This document shows, piece after piece, positions 33,932 to 42,374 of a DNA stretch of 64,000 bases; positions within the stretch are counted from its first letter, which is position 1; each line of letters begins with the position of its first letter. The position numbers and the translations under genes were made by a program. The notes under the pieces are model-generated. The model was not told the DNA's origin. It saw only the letters and a list, made by a program, of their open reading frames with translations, and made no database searches. Location of the stretch: contig CAZSSH010000010.1 in the NCBI GenBank assembly GCA_964609825.1, positions 372,001 to 436,000 of the forward strand. Direction: 5' to 3'. The stretch comes from CAZSSH01 sp964609825. Lineage in GTDB: Bacteria > Verrucomicrobiota > Lentisphaeria > Victivallales > Victivallaceae.

Positions 33932-35122
33932 TTATTGCCGTCCTTGCGACCACACCGGCATCGAGAGATTGCTCGGAGTGGAGACCAAGAGCCGGGTTTT
34001 GCCGGTCCAGCTGTCGACTACAAACAAGGCGGATTTGTTGCCGTTGGTCGATTTTGCCACGATTTGACGGTTGTCGGCGGCCCAAGCCGGAGACTCCCAG
34101 GAGCCGGGGGCTTCGGTAATGCGTTTGTTTTCGCCGGTTTTGACATCATACACGGCGAGAGTGTAAGCACCGTCAACTTTGGTTGAGTAAACGATTTTAT
34201 TGTCGCTCGACCAGTCGGGAGTCACCGACTCGACGCCGACACCGGGAATCCGTTTGCGGCTGCTGCCGTCGGCGGCGATGGTGTAAATCTGCGGGCGGCC
34301 GGTTTCATCGCTGACAAAGGCGATTTCGCGGCTGTCTGGGCTCCAGCAGGGGGAGGCCTCCACCGCGTTGTTTTTGGTGAGCCGCCGGCGGCCTTCTCCG
34401 TCGGCATTCATCACATAAAGGTCAACCATGTGGTCGGGGCTCAAAATTGCCGCCAGCCGCTGGCCGTTGGGGCTGATTGCGGCACCGGCGTTGATCCCGG
34501 GGAGGGATACCAGACGCTTGAATTTTTTATCGGCCAACCGGGCAGCAACCACGTCGATGCCGGTGCGGTTATACTTGGAGAAGCCGATGCTCTTGCCGTC
34601 CGGGAACCAGCAGGGCTCCACGCACAGCGTGTTGAAATTAGTCACTTGAGTGATGTTATTGCCGTCGATATCGCAAATGTAGATGTCCTTGATCCCTTTG
34701 CTGGTCTCGGCGCAAAACGCGATCCTGGTCTGGCAAAAGCCCTTGATTTTTAGCTCGTTAAAGGTTTTTTCGATGATGGCGTCAACCGCGACTTTGGCGG
34801 CGTCGCGGGCTGACCCGCTGACGGTGATGCGCCAGGAGTTAACGGGGACGTTAAGCATGTTGAGCGTCAGCGTTAACGTGTTGCCGGAGAGGCTGCCGGT
34901 CAAGTTGTAGTCGGCCTTGGGGTCGCTCGTCAGGTCAAACCAGCCGCAGGCACCCAAAAATGCGCGCAGCGAGTTGGAGAGCTCGGCATTGCCCTGAATG
35001 CCGGGGAAATATAACGTCGGGTTGTCCCGTACTTTGACTTTGACCTCGACCGGCGCAGCCTGAATATTGCAAATGAAAATGCTTGAAAAAATCAGCATAA
35101 AAGCGAGTAAAATTTTCTTCAT
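33932..35122 (-). CDS. tolB: TolB-like beta-propeller periplasmic protein
   Basis: A 396-residue periplasmic protein. Signal peptide about 1-22 (ILLAFMLIFSSIFICNIQA). An N-terminal TolB-type domain (about 25-130) is followed by WD40-like PD40 propeller repeats with the typical ITQVTNFN...PCWFPDGKSIGFSKY, NAVEASPCWSPDSREIAFVSD and SVTPDWSSDNKIVYST units. TolB links Pal and the Tol complex for outer-membrane constriction; it also implies a diderm cell. tolQRA and pal are not next to it here. First gene of the tolB-folC-lon operon. Confidence 0.9.
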   Translation of the reverse strand: MKKILLAFMLIFSSIFICNIQAAPVEVKVKVRDNPTLYFPGIQGNAELSNSLRAFLGACGWFDLTSDPKADYNLTGSLSGNTLTLTLNMLNVPVNSWRITVSGSARDAAKVAVDAIIEKTFNELKIKGFCQTRIAFCAETSKGIKDIYICDIDGNNITQVTNFNTLCVEPCWFPDGKSIGFSKYNRTGIDVVAARLADKKFKRLVSLPGINAGAAISPNGQRLAAILSPDHMVDLYVMNADGEGRRRLTKNNAVEASPCWSPDSREIAFVSDETGRPQIYTIAADGSSRKRIPGVGVESVTPDWSSDNKIVYSTKVDGAYTLAVYDVKTGENKRITEAPGSWESPAWAADNRQIVAKSTNGNKSALFVVDSWTGKTRLLVSTPSNLSMPVWSQGRQ

Positions 35123-35152
35123 TTTGTTGTCGTCTCCTTCGGTTCTTATTTT

Positions 35153-35181
35153 ATCTTAATAATATATTGCCGAAACGTCAA
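35153..35181 (-). promoter_or_regulatory. Promoter of tolB-folC-lon
   Basis: Minus strand TTGACG (35181-35176), 17-base spacer and TAAGAT (35158-35153), about 30 bases before the tolB start. Confidence 0.6.
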
Positions 35182-35323
35182 TAATCAAGGTTGACGGGCG
35201 AAAATATGGCGATTTTTTTTGTTTCAAATAAAAAAATGACGGATTGCTTTCGGTTGGCTTTGAAATATCGGCAGTTCGGGGTTATTTTATAATAAAATAT
35301 TCCAAAATGACAAGCAATAAATC

Positions 35324-36001
35324 ATGATTGACGAACTTAATTTTATTTTGGTGGCAGGGGGGAGTTCCAGTCGTTTCGGCGGTCAAAACAAACTCTTTCA
35401 GCTGCTGGACGGCCTCCCGGTGTGGCTGCACTCGGTCAAGACTTTTTTGCCGGTGCTGTCGCCGCAAGCGATGGTGGTGGTGACGCCGCCGGAGACGCGC
35501 AAGGAGTTTGAAGCGCAGCTTTTCCGTTATTTTCCATCGGCTTCCGTTATTTGGGCCGATGCCGGAAGTTATCGCGGCGCTTCGGTCATGGCCGGGCTCA
35601 ACGCGGTTAAGCATTCCGGAGCGTTTGTTGCCATTCATGACGCTGCCCGGCCGCTGGCATCGGTGGCGCTTTTGCAAAATCTGCTTATGCTCGCCCGCCG
35701 TCACGGCGGAGCGATTCCCGGCAAAAAAGTGAGTGACACCATCAAAAAAACCGGCCCGGACGGAGTCATCACCGCCCACATCGACCGCAGCGATTTGTGG
35801 CAGGTGGAAACACCGCAGGTTTTTGATCTCCAAAAACTTCTTGCGGCGTACCGGCAGTTTGGCCACATTGAGCTCACCGATGACGCCGCGATTTTTAACG
35901 CCGCCAACTTTGAATGTGCGGTGTTTCCTAATTTGGATGACAATACAAAAATCACTTACTTGGCCGATTACGCCGGATTGCGGGCGAAGCTTGAAAATTA
36001 G
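35324..36001 (+). CDS. ispD: 2-C-methyl-D-erythritol 4-phosphate cytidylyltransferase
   Basis: A 225-residue IspD of the MEP isoprenoid pathway, transferring CMP from CTP to MEP. The signature FILVAGGSSSRFGGQNKLF (8-26) holds the CTP-binding loop; IHDAARPL, VETPQVFDL, TDDAAIF and NTKITYLAD are all family motifs. The conserved Lys of the loop is present (QNK). Start ATG 35324. It is followed four bases later by yraN. Confidence 0.95.
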   Translation: MIDELNFILVAGGSSSRFGGQNKLFQLLDGLPVWLHSVKTFLPVLSPQAMVVVTPPETRKEFEAQLFRYFPSASVIWADAGSYRGASVMAGLNAVKHSGAFVAIHDAARPLASVALLQNLLMLARRHGGAIPGKKVSDTIKKTGPDGVITAHIDRSDLWQVETPQVFDLQKLLAAYRQFGHIELTDDAAIFNAANFECAVFPNLDDNTKITYLADYAGLRAKLEN

Positions 36002-36005
36002 CCTG

Positions 36006-36380
36006 ATGAAACGTCAGGTGGTCGGCAAGCGTGCCGAAACGCTGGCCGCCGGTTACCTGAGCGGCGAGGGATACGAAATCCTTGATCGCAACGTGCGCAA
36101 CAAGGCGGGAGAGCTCGACATTGTCGCCTACAAAGAGGGGCGGCTTATTTGCATCGAGGTCAAGAGCCGCAGTCGCAAATCCGAGCGCTGGAGCCCCGCC
36201 AGCAATCTCTCGCCGCGTCAGGTGATGCGCAACCGCCGGGCGGCGCTGTCGATGCTGCGGTCGTTGGATGGAGAGAGCATTGAGGTGCATTTTGACTTGA
36301 TCGAAATCGTTTTTGTCAACCGTTTTTGGCACCGGCTCAAACATTATTACGATTATATTGACCCCGTCATTGCCGAATGA
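36006..36380 (+). CDS. YraN-family putative endonuclease-fold protein (UPF0102)
   Basis: A 124-residue UPF0102 protein. Motifs: GKRAETLAAGYLSGEGYEILDRN, then the PD-(D/E)XK-like core AGELDIVAY and LICIEVKSRS, with D and E-x-K in the places expected for a nuclease fold. Function is not established; in several bacteria the gene neighbours rnhB. ATG 36006 lies four bases after the ispD stop, so the two are co-transcribed. Confidence 0.92.
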   Translation: MKRQVVGKRAETLAAGYLSGEGYEILDRNVRNKAGELDIVAYKEGRLICIEVKSRSRKSERWSPASNLSPRQVMRNRRAALSMLRSLDGESIEVHFDLIEIVFVNRFWHRLKHYYDYIDPVIAE

Positions 36381-36381
36381 T

Positions 36382-36410
36382 TTGCAAAAAGCCGCCGCAA
36401 GTGGTATTTT
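36382..36410 (+). promoter_or_regulatory. Promoter of the oxidoreductase-rpe-gcvT operon
   Basis: TTGCAA (36382-36387), 17-base spacer and TATTTT (36405-36410), in the 77-base gap after yraN. Confidence 0.55.
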
Positions 36411-36457
36411 ATATTGTCACAGCTTGAAATCAACTTTTTAGATAAGGAAATCGCGAG

Positions 36458-37471
36458 ATGGACCAGAAATTAAAAGTCGGGGTAATCGGTGTCGGTGCTT
36501 TGGGCAGACATCATGCCCGGTTGTATGCTCAAAATCCCCGGGTGGAAGTCGTCGGCATTTACGACGTGGTGCGCGAAAATGCGGAAAAAGTCGGGGAAGA
36601 ATTTGGCCTCAAAGTATTTCATGACTGGAAAGATCTGGCCGACCAGTGTCAGGCTTTGAGCGTGGCCGTGCCCGCCAATTATCACGCCAGCACCACGATT
36701 CCCTTGCTGGATCTCAAAAAGCACGTTTTGGTCGAGAAACCGCTCGCGTCCAGCATCGGCGAAGCCGAGGCCATCGTCGAGAGCGCCAAAAACAACAATG
36801 TTGTTTTGGCCGTCGGCCACGTTGAGCGTTTTAACCCGGCGATGGATTTTTTGGAAAAATATGCGGCAAACACCCGTTTTATTGAGGCTCACCGCTTGGC
36901 AGCTTATCCGCCGCCGCGCCCGGGATTGCCGCGCCGCGGGACCGAGGTTAGCGTGGTTTTGGACTTGATGATCCATGACATCGATTTGGTGCTTACCATG
37001 GTCGACTCGGAGGTCGAGCGCTTTGATGTCGTCGGGATTCCCGTCTTGTCCAAAACCGAGGACATTGTCAACGCCCGCATCAAGTTTGTCAACGGCTGCT
37101 GCGCCTCATTGACCGCAAGTCGCGTGAGTCAGGAGCCGATGCGCCGTTTCCGCGTATTTCAGGAGGACTGCTACATCTCGATGGATTACGGCAAACACTT
37201 CGGCATGGTGTTGAAACGCAACCGCCTCGGGCTTGCCCGCAAGGATGTCAATCTGGACGAAAAAAATGCCTTGGCGGCCGAGCTTGACGATTTCGTGACC
37301 GCGGTCGAAAAAACCATTGCCGCCGGGCATGTGGTTGACGCCAAAGTCTCCGGCGAGCAGGGGCTCAAGGCCATCAAACTTGCCGTCGCCATCGAGACCG
37401 AGGCGCGGCGTTACAACGAAAAATACAACTTTAAATTTGCTCCCAGCACTCCGGGAGAATTGGAGGAATGA
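36458..37471 (+). CDS. Gfo/Idh/MocA-family oxidoreductase
   Basis: A 337-residue NAD(P)-dependent oxidoreductase. The N-terminal Rossmann fold shows KVGVIGVGALGRHHARLYAQ, and VLVEKPLASS carries the family EKP motif; the C-terminal alpha/beta domain follows (HDIDLVLTMVDSEV). Members act on sugars, inositols or UDP-sugar acids. The tail differs from the common inositol dehydrogenases, so substrate is unknown. ATGA overlap with rpe at 37468 couples it to that gene, perhaps tying it to sugar phosphate or nucleotide-sugar metabolism. Confidence 0.88.
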   Translation: MDQKLKVGVIGVGALGRHHARLYAQNPRVEVVGIYDVVRENAEKVGEEFGLKVFHDWKDLADQCQALSVAVPANYHASTTIPLLDLKKHVLVEKPLASSIGEAEAIVESAKNNNVVLAVGHVERFNPAMDFLEKYAANTRFIEAHRLAAYPPPRPGLPRRGTEVSVVLDLMIHDIDLVLTMVDSEVERFDVVGIPVLSKTEDIVNARIKFVNGCCASLTASRVSQEPMRRFRVFQEDCYISMDYGKHFGMVLKRNRLGLARKDVNLDEKNALAAELDDFVTAVEKTIAAGHVVDAKVSGEQGLKAIKLAVAIETEARRYNEKYNFKFAPSTPGELEE

Positions 37472-38166
37472 GCCGCGATTTACGCACACTGCCGACCGAT
37501 AAGGTCCTGGTTTCGCCGTCGCTGTTGGCGGCGGATTTCGGCAATCTCGCCGTCGAAATCAAGCGCATCGGCGATGCCGGGGCGGATATGCTCCACTTGG
37601 ACGTGATGGATGGGCACTTTGTCCCCAATATTTCTTTTGGTCCGCCGGTGATCCAGAGCATCCGCAAATTGACGGATATCTTGTTTGACGTCCACTTGAT
37701 GATCTCCGAGCCGTTGCGCTATGCGCCGGTGTTTGCCAAAGCGGGGGCGGATCACATCACGTTTCACCTCGAGGCCGATGACGATGTCCAAGCGACGATT
37801 GACGCCATTCATAATCTCGGTTGCACTGCCGGAATTTCGCTCAAACCCAAGACGCCCGCCGAGGCGATTTTTCCGTGGTTGGACAAAATTGAGATGGTGC
37901 TCATTATGAGTGTCGAGCCGGGCTTTGGCGGCCAGAGCTTTATGGGTGATATGATGGCCAAAGTGACCGAGGTCAAGCAGGAAATCAAACGCCGCAGTTT
38001 AAAAGTTCAGCTCGAAGTCGACGGCGGGATCGACCCCGCCACTGTCGGGATCGTCGCTGCCGCGGGGGCCAATTTGATGGTAGCCGGGACGGCGGTTTTC
38101 CGTTATCCCGAGGGCGCGGATGCCGCGATAAAATTATTACACGATGCAACCGGAGTTTTACAATGA
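37468..38166 (+). CDS. rpe: Ribulose-phosphate 3-epimerase
   Basis: A 232-residue TIM-barrel epimerase interconverting ribulose 5-phosphate and xylulose 5-phosphate. Conserved features: VSPSLLAADF, MLHLDVMDGHFVPNISFGPPV with metal-ligand His and Asp, DVHLMI, MSVEPGFGGQ and LEVDGGID. Slightly longer at the N-terminus (MSRDLRTLPTDK) than usual. Coupled by ATGA overlaps to the oxidoreductase upstream and gcvT downstream. Confidence 0.96.
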   Translation: MSRDLRTLPTDKVLVSPSLLAADFGNLAVEIKRIGDAGADMLHLDVMDGHFVPNISFGPPVIQSIRKLTDILFDVHLMISEPLRYAPVFAKAGADHITFHLEADDDVQATIDAIHNLGCTAGISLKPKTPAEAIFPWLDKIEMVLIMSVEPGFGGQSFMGDMMAKVTEVKQEIKRRSLKVQLEVDGGIDPATVGIVAAAGANLMVAGTAVFRYPEGADAAIKLLHDATGVLQ

Positions 38167-39272
38167 GTGAAGAGTTATTGCGTACGCCGCTGGCCGCCGA
38201 GCATGTCAAGCTGGGGGCCAAGATGGTGCCGTTTGCCGGCTGGGAGATGCCAGTACAATACACCGAGGGCATCATAGCCGAACACAAGCACACCCGCGAA
38301 CATTGTTCCATTTTTGATATTTGCCACATGGGCGAATTTCAGGTGGCGGGAGAGGGCGCCGCGGCGGCGCTGGATGGATTGCTGCTGCGCAAAGTTTCCG
38401 ACCTGCCGGTCGGGTCTTGCCGTTACAATCTTTTGTTGAATGACGCGGGCAAAGTTCTGGACGATCTTGTCGTTTACCGAATGAAGGAGGACGACTTTTT
38501 CATCGTCGTCAATGCCGGGACGGCGCTCGGCGACGCCGAGTGGTTTGACAAACATTTGCCGCAGGAGCTTGATTTTCAGGATTTGTCGGATGTTTTGGCC
38601 AAAATCGACATTCAGGGGCCCAAAAGCGCCGAGGTGATGGCCAAACTCGGGATTGAAGCAGCGGTGCTGCCCGGGTATTTCAAATGGATGCACGCCACGA
38701 TTGACGGCGTCAAGTGTATTTTGAGCCGCACCGGTTATACCGGCGAATTGGGTTTTGAAATTTATTTCAACGAGGACTTTGCCGTCCGGATCTGGAATAA
38801 ACTATTGAGCATTGAGGGCGTCAAGCCCGCCGGGCTCGGTGCGCGCGATACGTTGCGTCTTGAGATGGGTTACTCGCTCTACGGCCATGAGCTCAATACT
38901 GAAATCACCCCCGTGGACGGCGGCTTGGGCGCGTTTTATAAGCCTGATGAGGAGCGTGACTTTGTCGGCAAGGCGGCGCTCGCCGCCGACAGCGGCAAGT
39001 GGCAGACCGTCGGCGTCAAGCTGGAGAGCCGCCGGGCGGCCCGCGCCGACCATACGGTCCTGGATGCCGACGGCAAAGTCATCGGCAAAGTGACCTCGGG
39101 TGCATTTTGCCCGTCCTTGGATATCGCCTGCTCCTTGTGCCGGGTGGAGCGCAGCAAGGCGCTGCCGGTCGGGAGCAAAGTTTTGATCGACATCGGCAAG
39201 GCGCAATTGCCGGCGACGGTGGTCCCGTTGCCGTTTTACGAAAACGGCACGGTTCGAGCTAAAATTTGTTGA
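38163..39272 (+). CDS. gcvT: Glycine cleavage T-protein (aminomethyltransferase)
   Basis: A 369-residue GcvT that transfers the methylene of aminomethylated H-protein to tetrahydrofolate, releasing ammonia. Motifs: GAKMVPFAGWEMPVQY near the start, FDICHMGEFQV, DDLVVYRM, SRTGYTGELGFEIYF, GLGARDTLRLEMGY and the C-terminal barrel. gcvH and gcvP are not in the window. It overlaps rpe by ATGA and is the last gene before tRNA-Lys. Confidence 0.95.
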   Translation: MSEELLRTPLAAEHVKLGAKMVPFAGWEMPVQYTEGIIAEHKHTREHCSIFDICHMGEFQVAGEGAAAALDGLLLRKVSDLPVGSCRYNLLLNDAGKVLDDLVVYRMKEDDFFIVVNAGTALGDAEWFDKHLPQELDFQDLSDVLAKIDIQGPKSAEVMAKLGIEAAVLPGYFKWMHATIDGVKCILSRTGYTGELGFEIYFNEDFAVRIWNKLLSIEGVKPAGLGARDTLRLEMGYSLYGHELNTEITPVDGGLGAFYKPDEERDFVGKAALAADSGKWQTVGVKLESRRAARADHTVLDADGKVIGKVTSGAFCPSLDIACSLCRVERSKALPVGSKVLIDIGKAQLPATVVPLPFYENGTVRAKIC

Positions 39273-39290
39273 TTTTTTGCCCGAATCGAT

Positions 39291-39318
39291 TTGCTTTTTG
39301 CAAAAAAAATGTTATATT
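39291..39318 (+). promoter_or_regulatory. Promoter of tRNA-Lys
   Basis: TTGCTT (39291-39296), 16-base spacer and TATATT (39313-39318), 25 bases before the tRNA. The pattern resembles the tRNA-Ser and rpsO promoters. Confidence 0.5.
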
Positions 39319-39343
39319 ATATGACATATTAAGTGAACAACGT

Positions 39344-39419
39344 GCGCTCATAGCTCAGTCGGTAGAGCAAGTGACTCTTAATCACTGGGTCGAAGGTTCG
39401 AGTCCTTCTGGGCGTACCA
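39344..39419 (+). tRNA. tRNA-Lys(CTT)
   Basis: 76 bases from GCGCTCATAGCTCAG to the encoded CCA (39417-39419). The acceptor stem GCGCTCA/TGGGCGT includes G-U pairs, the anticodon stem is AGTGA/TCACT and the loop CTCTTAA gives anticodon CTT (codon AAG). T-arm GAAGGTTCGAGTCCTTC is standard. Confidence 0.96.
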
Positions 39420-39433
39420 TTTTATAACAATTT

Positions 39434-39469
39434 CAGGGCTTATACTAAAAGTATAAGCCCTGTTTTTTT
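39434..39469 (+). terminator. tRNA-Lys terminator
   Basis: A perfect 13-bp stem (39434-39446 with 39450-39462, loop AAA) followed by seven T. Confidence 0.92.
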
Positions 39470-39493
39470 GTCCTGTCGGCCGGATTTCGGGAC

Positions 39494-39522
39494 AAAAAAA
39501 GAGCGGAAAAAAATTCCCGCTC
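39494..39522 (-). terminator. Terminator of the permease operon
   Basis: GAGCGG (39501-39506) and CCGCTC (39517-39522) form a stem; on the minus strand a run of seven T follows (39500-39494). It lies 16 bases after the permease stop. Confidence 0.7.
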
Positions 39523-39537
39523 TTTTCTTTCGATTGC

Positions 39538-40863
39538 TTAAAAGCAATGTTTCACATACTTGAGATAAAACCAGATCGAGGCAATCACCTGTGACAGGAT
39601 CATCATCGGGAAACCGTAGTAGGTGAAACGGCCGAAGCTGATGTTGTAGTTGTTCTTTTTGGCAATTTCGCTTACCACAATGTTGGCCGAGGCGCCGATC
39701 AAAGTACCGTTGCCGCCGAGGCATACCCCGACCGCCAAAGCCCAGATGAGCGGGATTTCGACTTCGGAGCGGATTAACGCCGCGTTGGTCACATCGAGAT
39801 TCATGTGTTCGGCAATCGACGGCACCGTTGAGTGGATCAACGGGATCATTGCAATCGCCAACGGGATGTTGTTGACCAAGGCCGAGCAGAGTGCGCCGCC
39901 CCAGAGGATGATCATCATCATGGTAAAGAAATCGCCGCCCGCAACCACCACCAGCTTTTGACCGACGAAGCCGAAGAAGTTGGTAAGCTCCAAGGAGCCG
40001 ATCATGATAAACAAGCCGATGAAAAAGAAAATGGTGCTCCAGTCGACTTTTTCCAGCGTCTTGGGGACATTGACTTTGCAAACCAATGCCATCACCACGG
40101 CACCGCCCAAAGCAACCACGCCGGACTCGATATTGAGTACCCGGCCGAGGAAGAATCCGGCAATGACTGTCACGAAGACCGGCAACGAGCGGTTAAGAAT
40201 GCTCCGGTCAACAATGGCCAGCTCGGGTTTGGTTTTGAGGAGCCGCGACCGGCAGGCCGGATCGACCTTAAGCATTTTTTTGAACCACAGGAGTGCCAAG
40301 GCGAGTGACGCCGCGCCGATGACCAAAATAAGCGGAGTCAGATTGATCAAAAAATCGTTAAACGAAAGTTTGCAGATTGAGCCGATGATTACGTTCGGCG
40401 GGTCGCCGATCAAAGTGGCGGTGCCGCCGATGTTGGAGAAGATGGCCTCCATGATCAAAAACGGGATCGCCGTAATTTCCAAAAATTGACAGATCAGAAT
40501 CGTAATCGGAGCAAGTAAAATCACCGTGGTCACGTTATCCAGCAACGCCGAGATAAAGGCGGTGATAAACATAAATATGGCAAAGATTGCGATGCCGTTG
40601 CCCCTGGCCAGATTGGCAAGCTTGATCGCCAGATACTCAAAGACCCCGCTTTGGGACATGATGTCCAAAATAATCATCATCCCGATTAAGAGCGCGAGCA
40701 CGTTTAAGTCGATTTTGCCGAGCAATTCGCCGAACGGCACAATGTTGGTGCAAATCACAATCGTGGCGCCCAGCATCGAAATCAATGTTTTGTCGAACCA
40801 GTCGACCGAGATCAAAAAATAGGCGATCGCAAAGATCGTCAAACAGATATACATTTCAGTCAT
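39538..40863 (-). CDS. ArsB/NhaD-family ion permease
   Basis: A 441-residue inner-membrane protein of the ion transporter superfamily (NhaD sodium/proton antiporter, ArsB, SLC13-like), with about 11-12 hydrophobic helices. The diagnostic hairpin GGTATLIGDPPNVIIGS (about 145-161) and its second, degenerate copy GGNGTLIGASANIVVSE near 390 are present. Transported ion cannot be decided; Na+/H+ exchange or organic anion transport are both possible. The gene follows an EIIA-CBS gene by 13 bases, so its transport may be controlled by that protein. No RBS stronger than GGGGGTATC. Confidence 0.87.
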   Translation of the reverse strand: MTEMYICLTIFAIAYFLISVDWFDKTLISMLGATIVICTNIVPFGELLGKIDLNVLALLIGMMIILDIMSQSGVFEYLAIKLANLARGNGIAIFAIFMFITAFISALLDNVTTVILLAPITILICQFLEITAIPFLIMEAIFSNIGGTATLIGDPPNVIIGSICKLSFNDFLINLTPLILVIGAASLALALLWFKKMLKVDPACRSRLLKTKPELAIVDRSILNRSLPVFVTVIAGFFLGRVLNIESGVVALGGAVVMALVCKVNVPKTLEKVDWSTIFFFIGLFIMIGSLELTNFFGFVGQKLVVVAGGDFFTMMMIILWGGALCSALVNNIPLAIAMIPLIHSTVPSIAEHMNLDVTNAALIRSEVEIPLIWALAVGVCLGGNGTLIGASANIVVSEIAKKNNYNISFGRFTYYGFPMMILSQVIASIWFYLKYVKHCF

Positions 40864-40876
40864 TTAGATACCCCCG

Positions 40877-41791
40877 TCACAGTGCAAAAATATTGACCAG
40901 CATCATTGTTTGATCGATGATACCGATAAGTTTATTGTTATCATCAACCACGTAGACCTTTTGGCACTTTTTGACACCCATCGCGTAAAATATCTCAAGG
41001 ATCGTGTTTTGGGCGGTAAAAACGCAGCAGTCGAGGTTGATGACATCTTTGACCAAGCTCTTGCTCTCGCGGTCATAATAATTTTCCAACGGGTCAAAGT
41101 CGGCCACAAAAGAGACACTTTTGAGCATCTTGAAAAACTCCGGCATGCCGAGCAAAAACAATTTTTCGGTGTTGATTTCACCGAGGAATTTGCCGTCTTT
41201 GTCCACTACCGGCAAAATCGTCTCGGATTTTTCGCACATAGTTGAGATTGCCGCGGCAAGCGGCTGCTCGGGGGAGAGCGAGTCAAAGCGTTTCTCCATC
41301 AGATCCTCGGCATAGAGGATCACGTCCAGGTCGCAGTCCTGATTTTTGATGTACTGGGTGAATTCGCCGCAGCTCTTGAAGCCGTCGATGGCGCTCAGGT
41401 GCATGGGGTTGGCAAAAATTTTCATCAACAATGCAAACATTTTAAGTACAACACCCGGGCGGTTGTCCGGTACGAGCACCATGCAGACGCATTTGACATT
41501 TTGGGAGTTGCCATATGCAATCGGCGTTTTGAGGACAGCCACGCTGATGATAAAGTCATTGAGTCCCTTGATGCGGACGTGGGGGAAAACCAGCTCGTCG
41601 CTGATCAAAGTAAGCCCTTGGCTCTCGCGGTCTTTGATGCGCAGCAAGATGCTTGCGCTGTCAAGTTTGCTTAATTTTGCGGCGGTGGTTTCTGCCAGAT
41701 TTTGCGACAATTTGATGAATACTTCATCAATGGATTTGACTTCCGGGCGAATGAATAAATTATCGTCCGAAAGGTAATTTTCGAGTTTCAT
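40877..41791 (-). CDS. PTS EIIA-like domain protein with CBS pair
   Basis: A 304-residue cytoplasmic protein. Residues 1-155 resemble PtsN-type EIIA (LLRIKDRESQGLTLISDELVFPHVRI), keeping the phosphorylatable His as H71 in FPHVR. Residues about 160-304 form a CBS pair (SPEQPLAAAISTMCEKSETILPVVDKDG; AQNTILEIFYAMGVKKCQKVYVVDDN), which usually senses adenylates. The protein thus looks like a regulatory switch rather than a sugar PTS unit, and precedes the permease in one operon. Phosphate donor (EI/HPr) is not in the window. Confidence 0.8.
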   Translation of the reverse strand: MKLENYLSDDNLFIRPEVKSIDEVFIKLSQNLAETTAAKLSKLDSASILLRIKDRESQGLTLISDELVFPHVRIKGLNDFIISVAVLKTPIAYGNSQNVKCVCMVLVPDNRPGVVLKMFALLMKIFANPMHLSAIDGFKSCGEFTQYIKNQDCDLDVILYAEDLMEKRFDSLSPEQPLAAAISTMCEKSETILPVVDKDGKFLGEINTEKLFLLGMPEFFKMLKSVSFVADFDPLENYYDRESKSLVKDVINLDCCVFTAQNTILEIFYAMGVKKCQKVYVVDDNNKLIGIIDQTMMLVNIFAL

Positions 41792-41824
41792 TTTCGATTA
41801 CCTCACTTATTAAAAAAATACCCG

Positions 41825-41849
41825 GCTTTTGCGTGAAAAAAGCAAAAGC
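41825..41849 (-). terminator. Possible terminator after the small membrane-protein gene
   Basis: GCTTTTGC (41825-41832) and GCAAAAGC (41842-41849) form an 8-bp stem; on the minus strand a T-run occurs eight bases further on (about 41817-41811). Confidence 0.45.
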
Positions 41850-41873
41850 GACTTGATTACTCATTGGATTGAA

Positions 41874-42293
41874 TCAAGCACACGGGCCCGCCCGGACGGG
41901 GGAGGGAAGCGAGGATATTTCGTTGAGCCGCCACAAATGCTCGGAGTTGGGAATCCGGTCAATGTGCGAGTTGTCGAAGTTATGGATTTCACAGCCGGCC
42001 GATTTGCTGGCGCAAATCCAAAAAGTATTGTACTGTTTAAAGAAACTGCAGGGTTTTTTCTTATTTTTGTCCGGGAGCTCCTGAGTGGGAGAATTGCCGC
42101 CGGGGATCTCGACCTCAAAAATATTGACATGATCCAAGCTGGAAATTTCACAAAACGGCTCGGGTGTATTTTGTTGGTAGCCGCGCGGAGCAGGCAAATG
42201 GGTGCCGACGCAGACAAAGAATGCGAACAGCAAAACCAACGGCACAAAAATGGCGCAGTGTTTCAAAATAGTTTTCAGTTTGCAATATTGCAT
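41874..42293 (-). CDS. Small membrane-anchored or secreted protein, unidentified
   Basis: A 139-residue protein that I do not recognise. A hydrophobic stretch HCAIFVPLVLLFAFFVCVG (12-30) could be a signal anchor, followed by a soluble part with Cys, Asn and His (EPFCEISSLDHVNIFEVE, SAGCEIHNFDNSHIDRIPNSEHLW). A good promoter (42329-42356) precedes it, and codon choice looks coding on this strand, so I keep it. RBS is weak. The overlapping plus-strand frame at 41829-42320 lacks these features and is rejected. Confidence 0.5.
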   Translation of the reverse strand: MQYCKLKTILKHCAIFVPLVLLFAFFVCVGTHLPAPRGYQQNTPEPFCEISSLDHVNIFEVEIPGGNSPTQELPDKNKKKPCSFFKQYNTFWICASKSAGCEIHNFDNSHIDRIPNSEHLWRLNEISSLPSPVRAGPCA

Positions 42294-42328
42294 AAGTTGC
42301 TCGTGGTCAATGTGAAATAATGGCGTAT

Positions 42329-42356
42329 AATATACTTCATTATTTTCGATTTACAA
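42329..42356 (-). promoter_or_regulatory. Promoter of the small membrane-protein gene
   Basis: Minus strand TTGTAA (42356-42351), 16-base spacer, TATATT (42334-42329), 36 bases before the start codon. Confidence 0.55.
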
Positions 42357-42374
42357 ACTGAAATTTAAAAAAAA

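Noticed and set aside
39344..39419. tRNA-Lys with anticodon TTT
   Set aside because: Loop reads CTCTTAA with five-pair stem AGTGA/TCACT, giving CTT.
41829..42320. 163-codon plus-strand frame
   Set aside because: Overlaps the minus-strand small membrane-protein gene, which has promoter and hydrophobic anchor; this frame has neither RBS nor domain.
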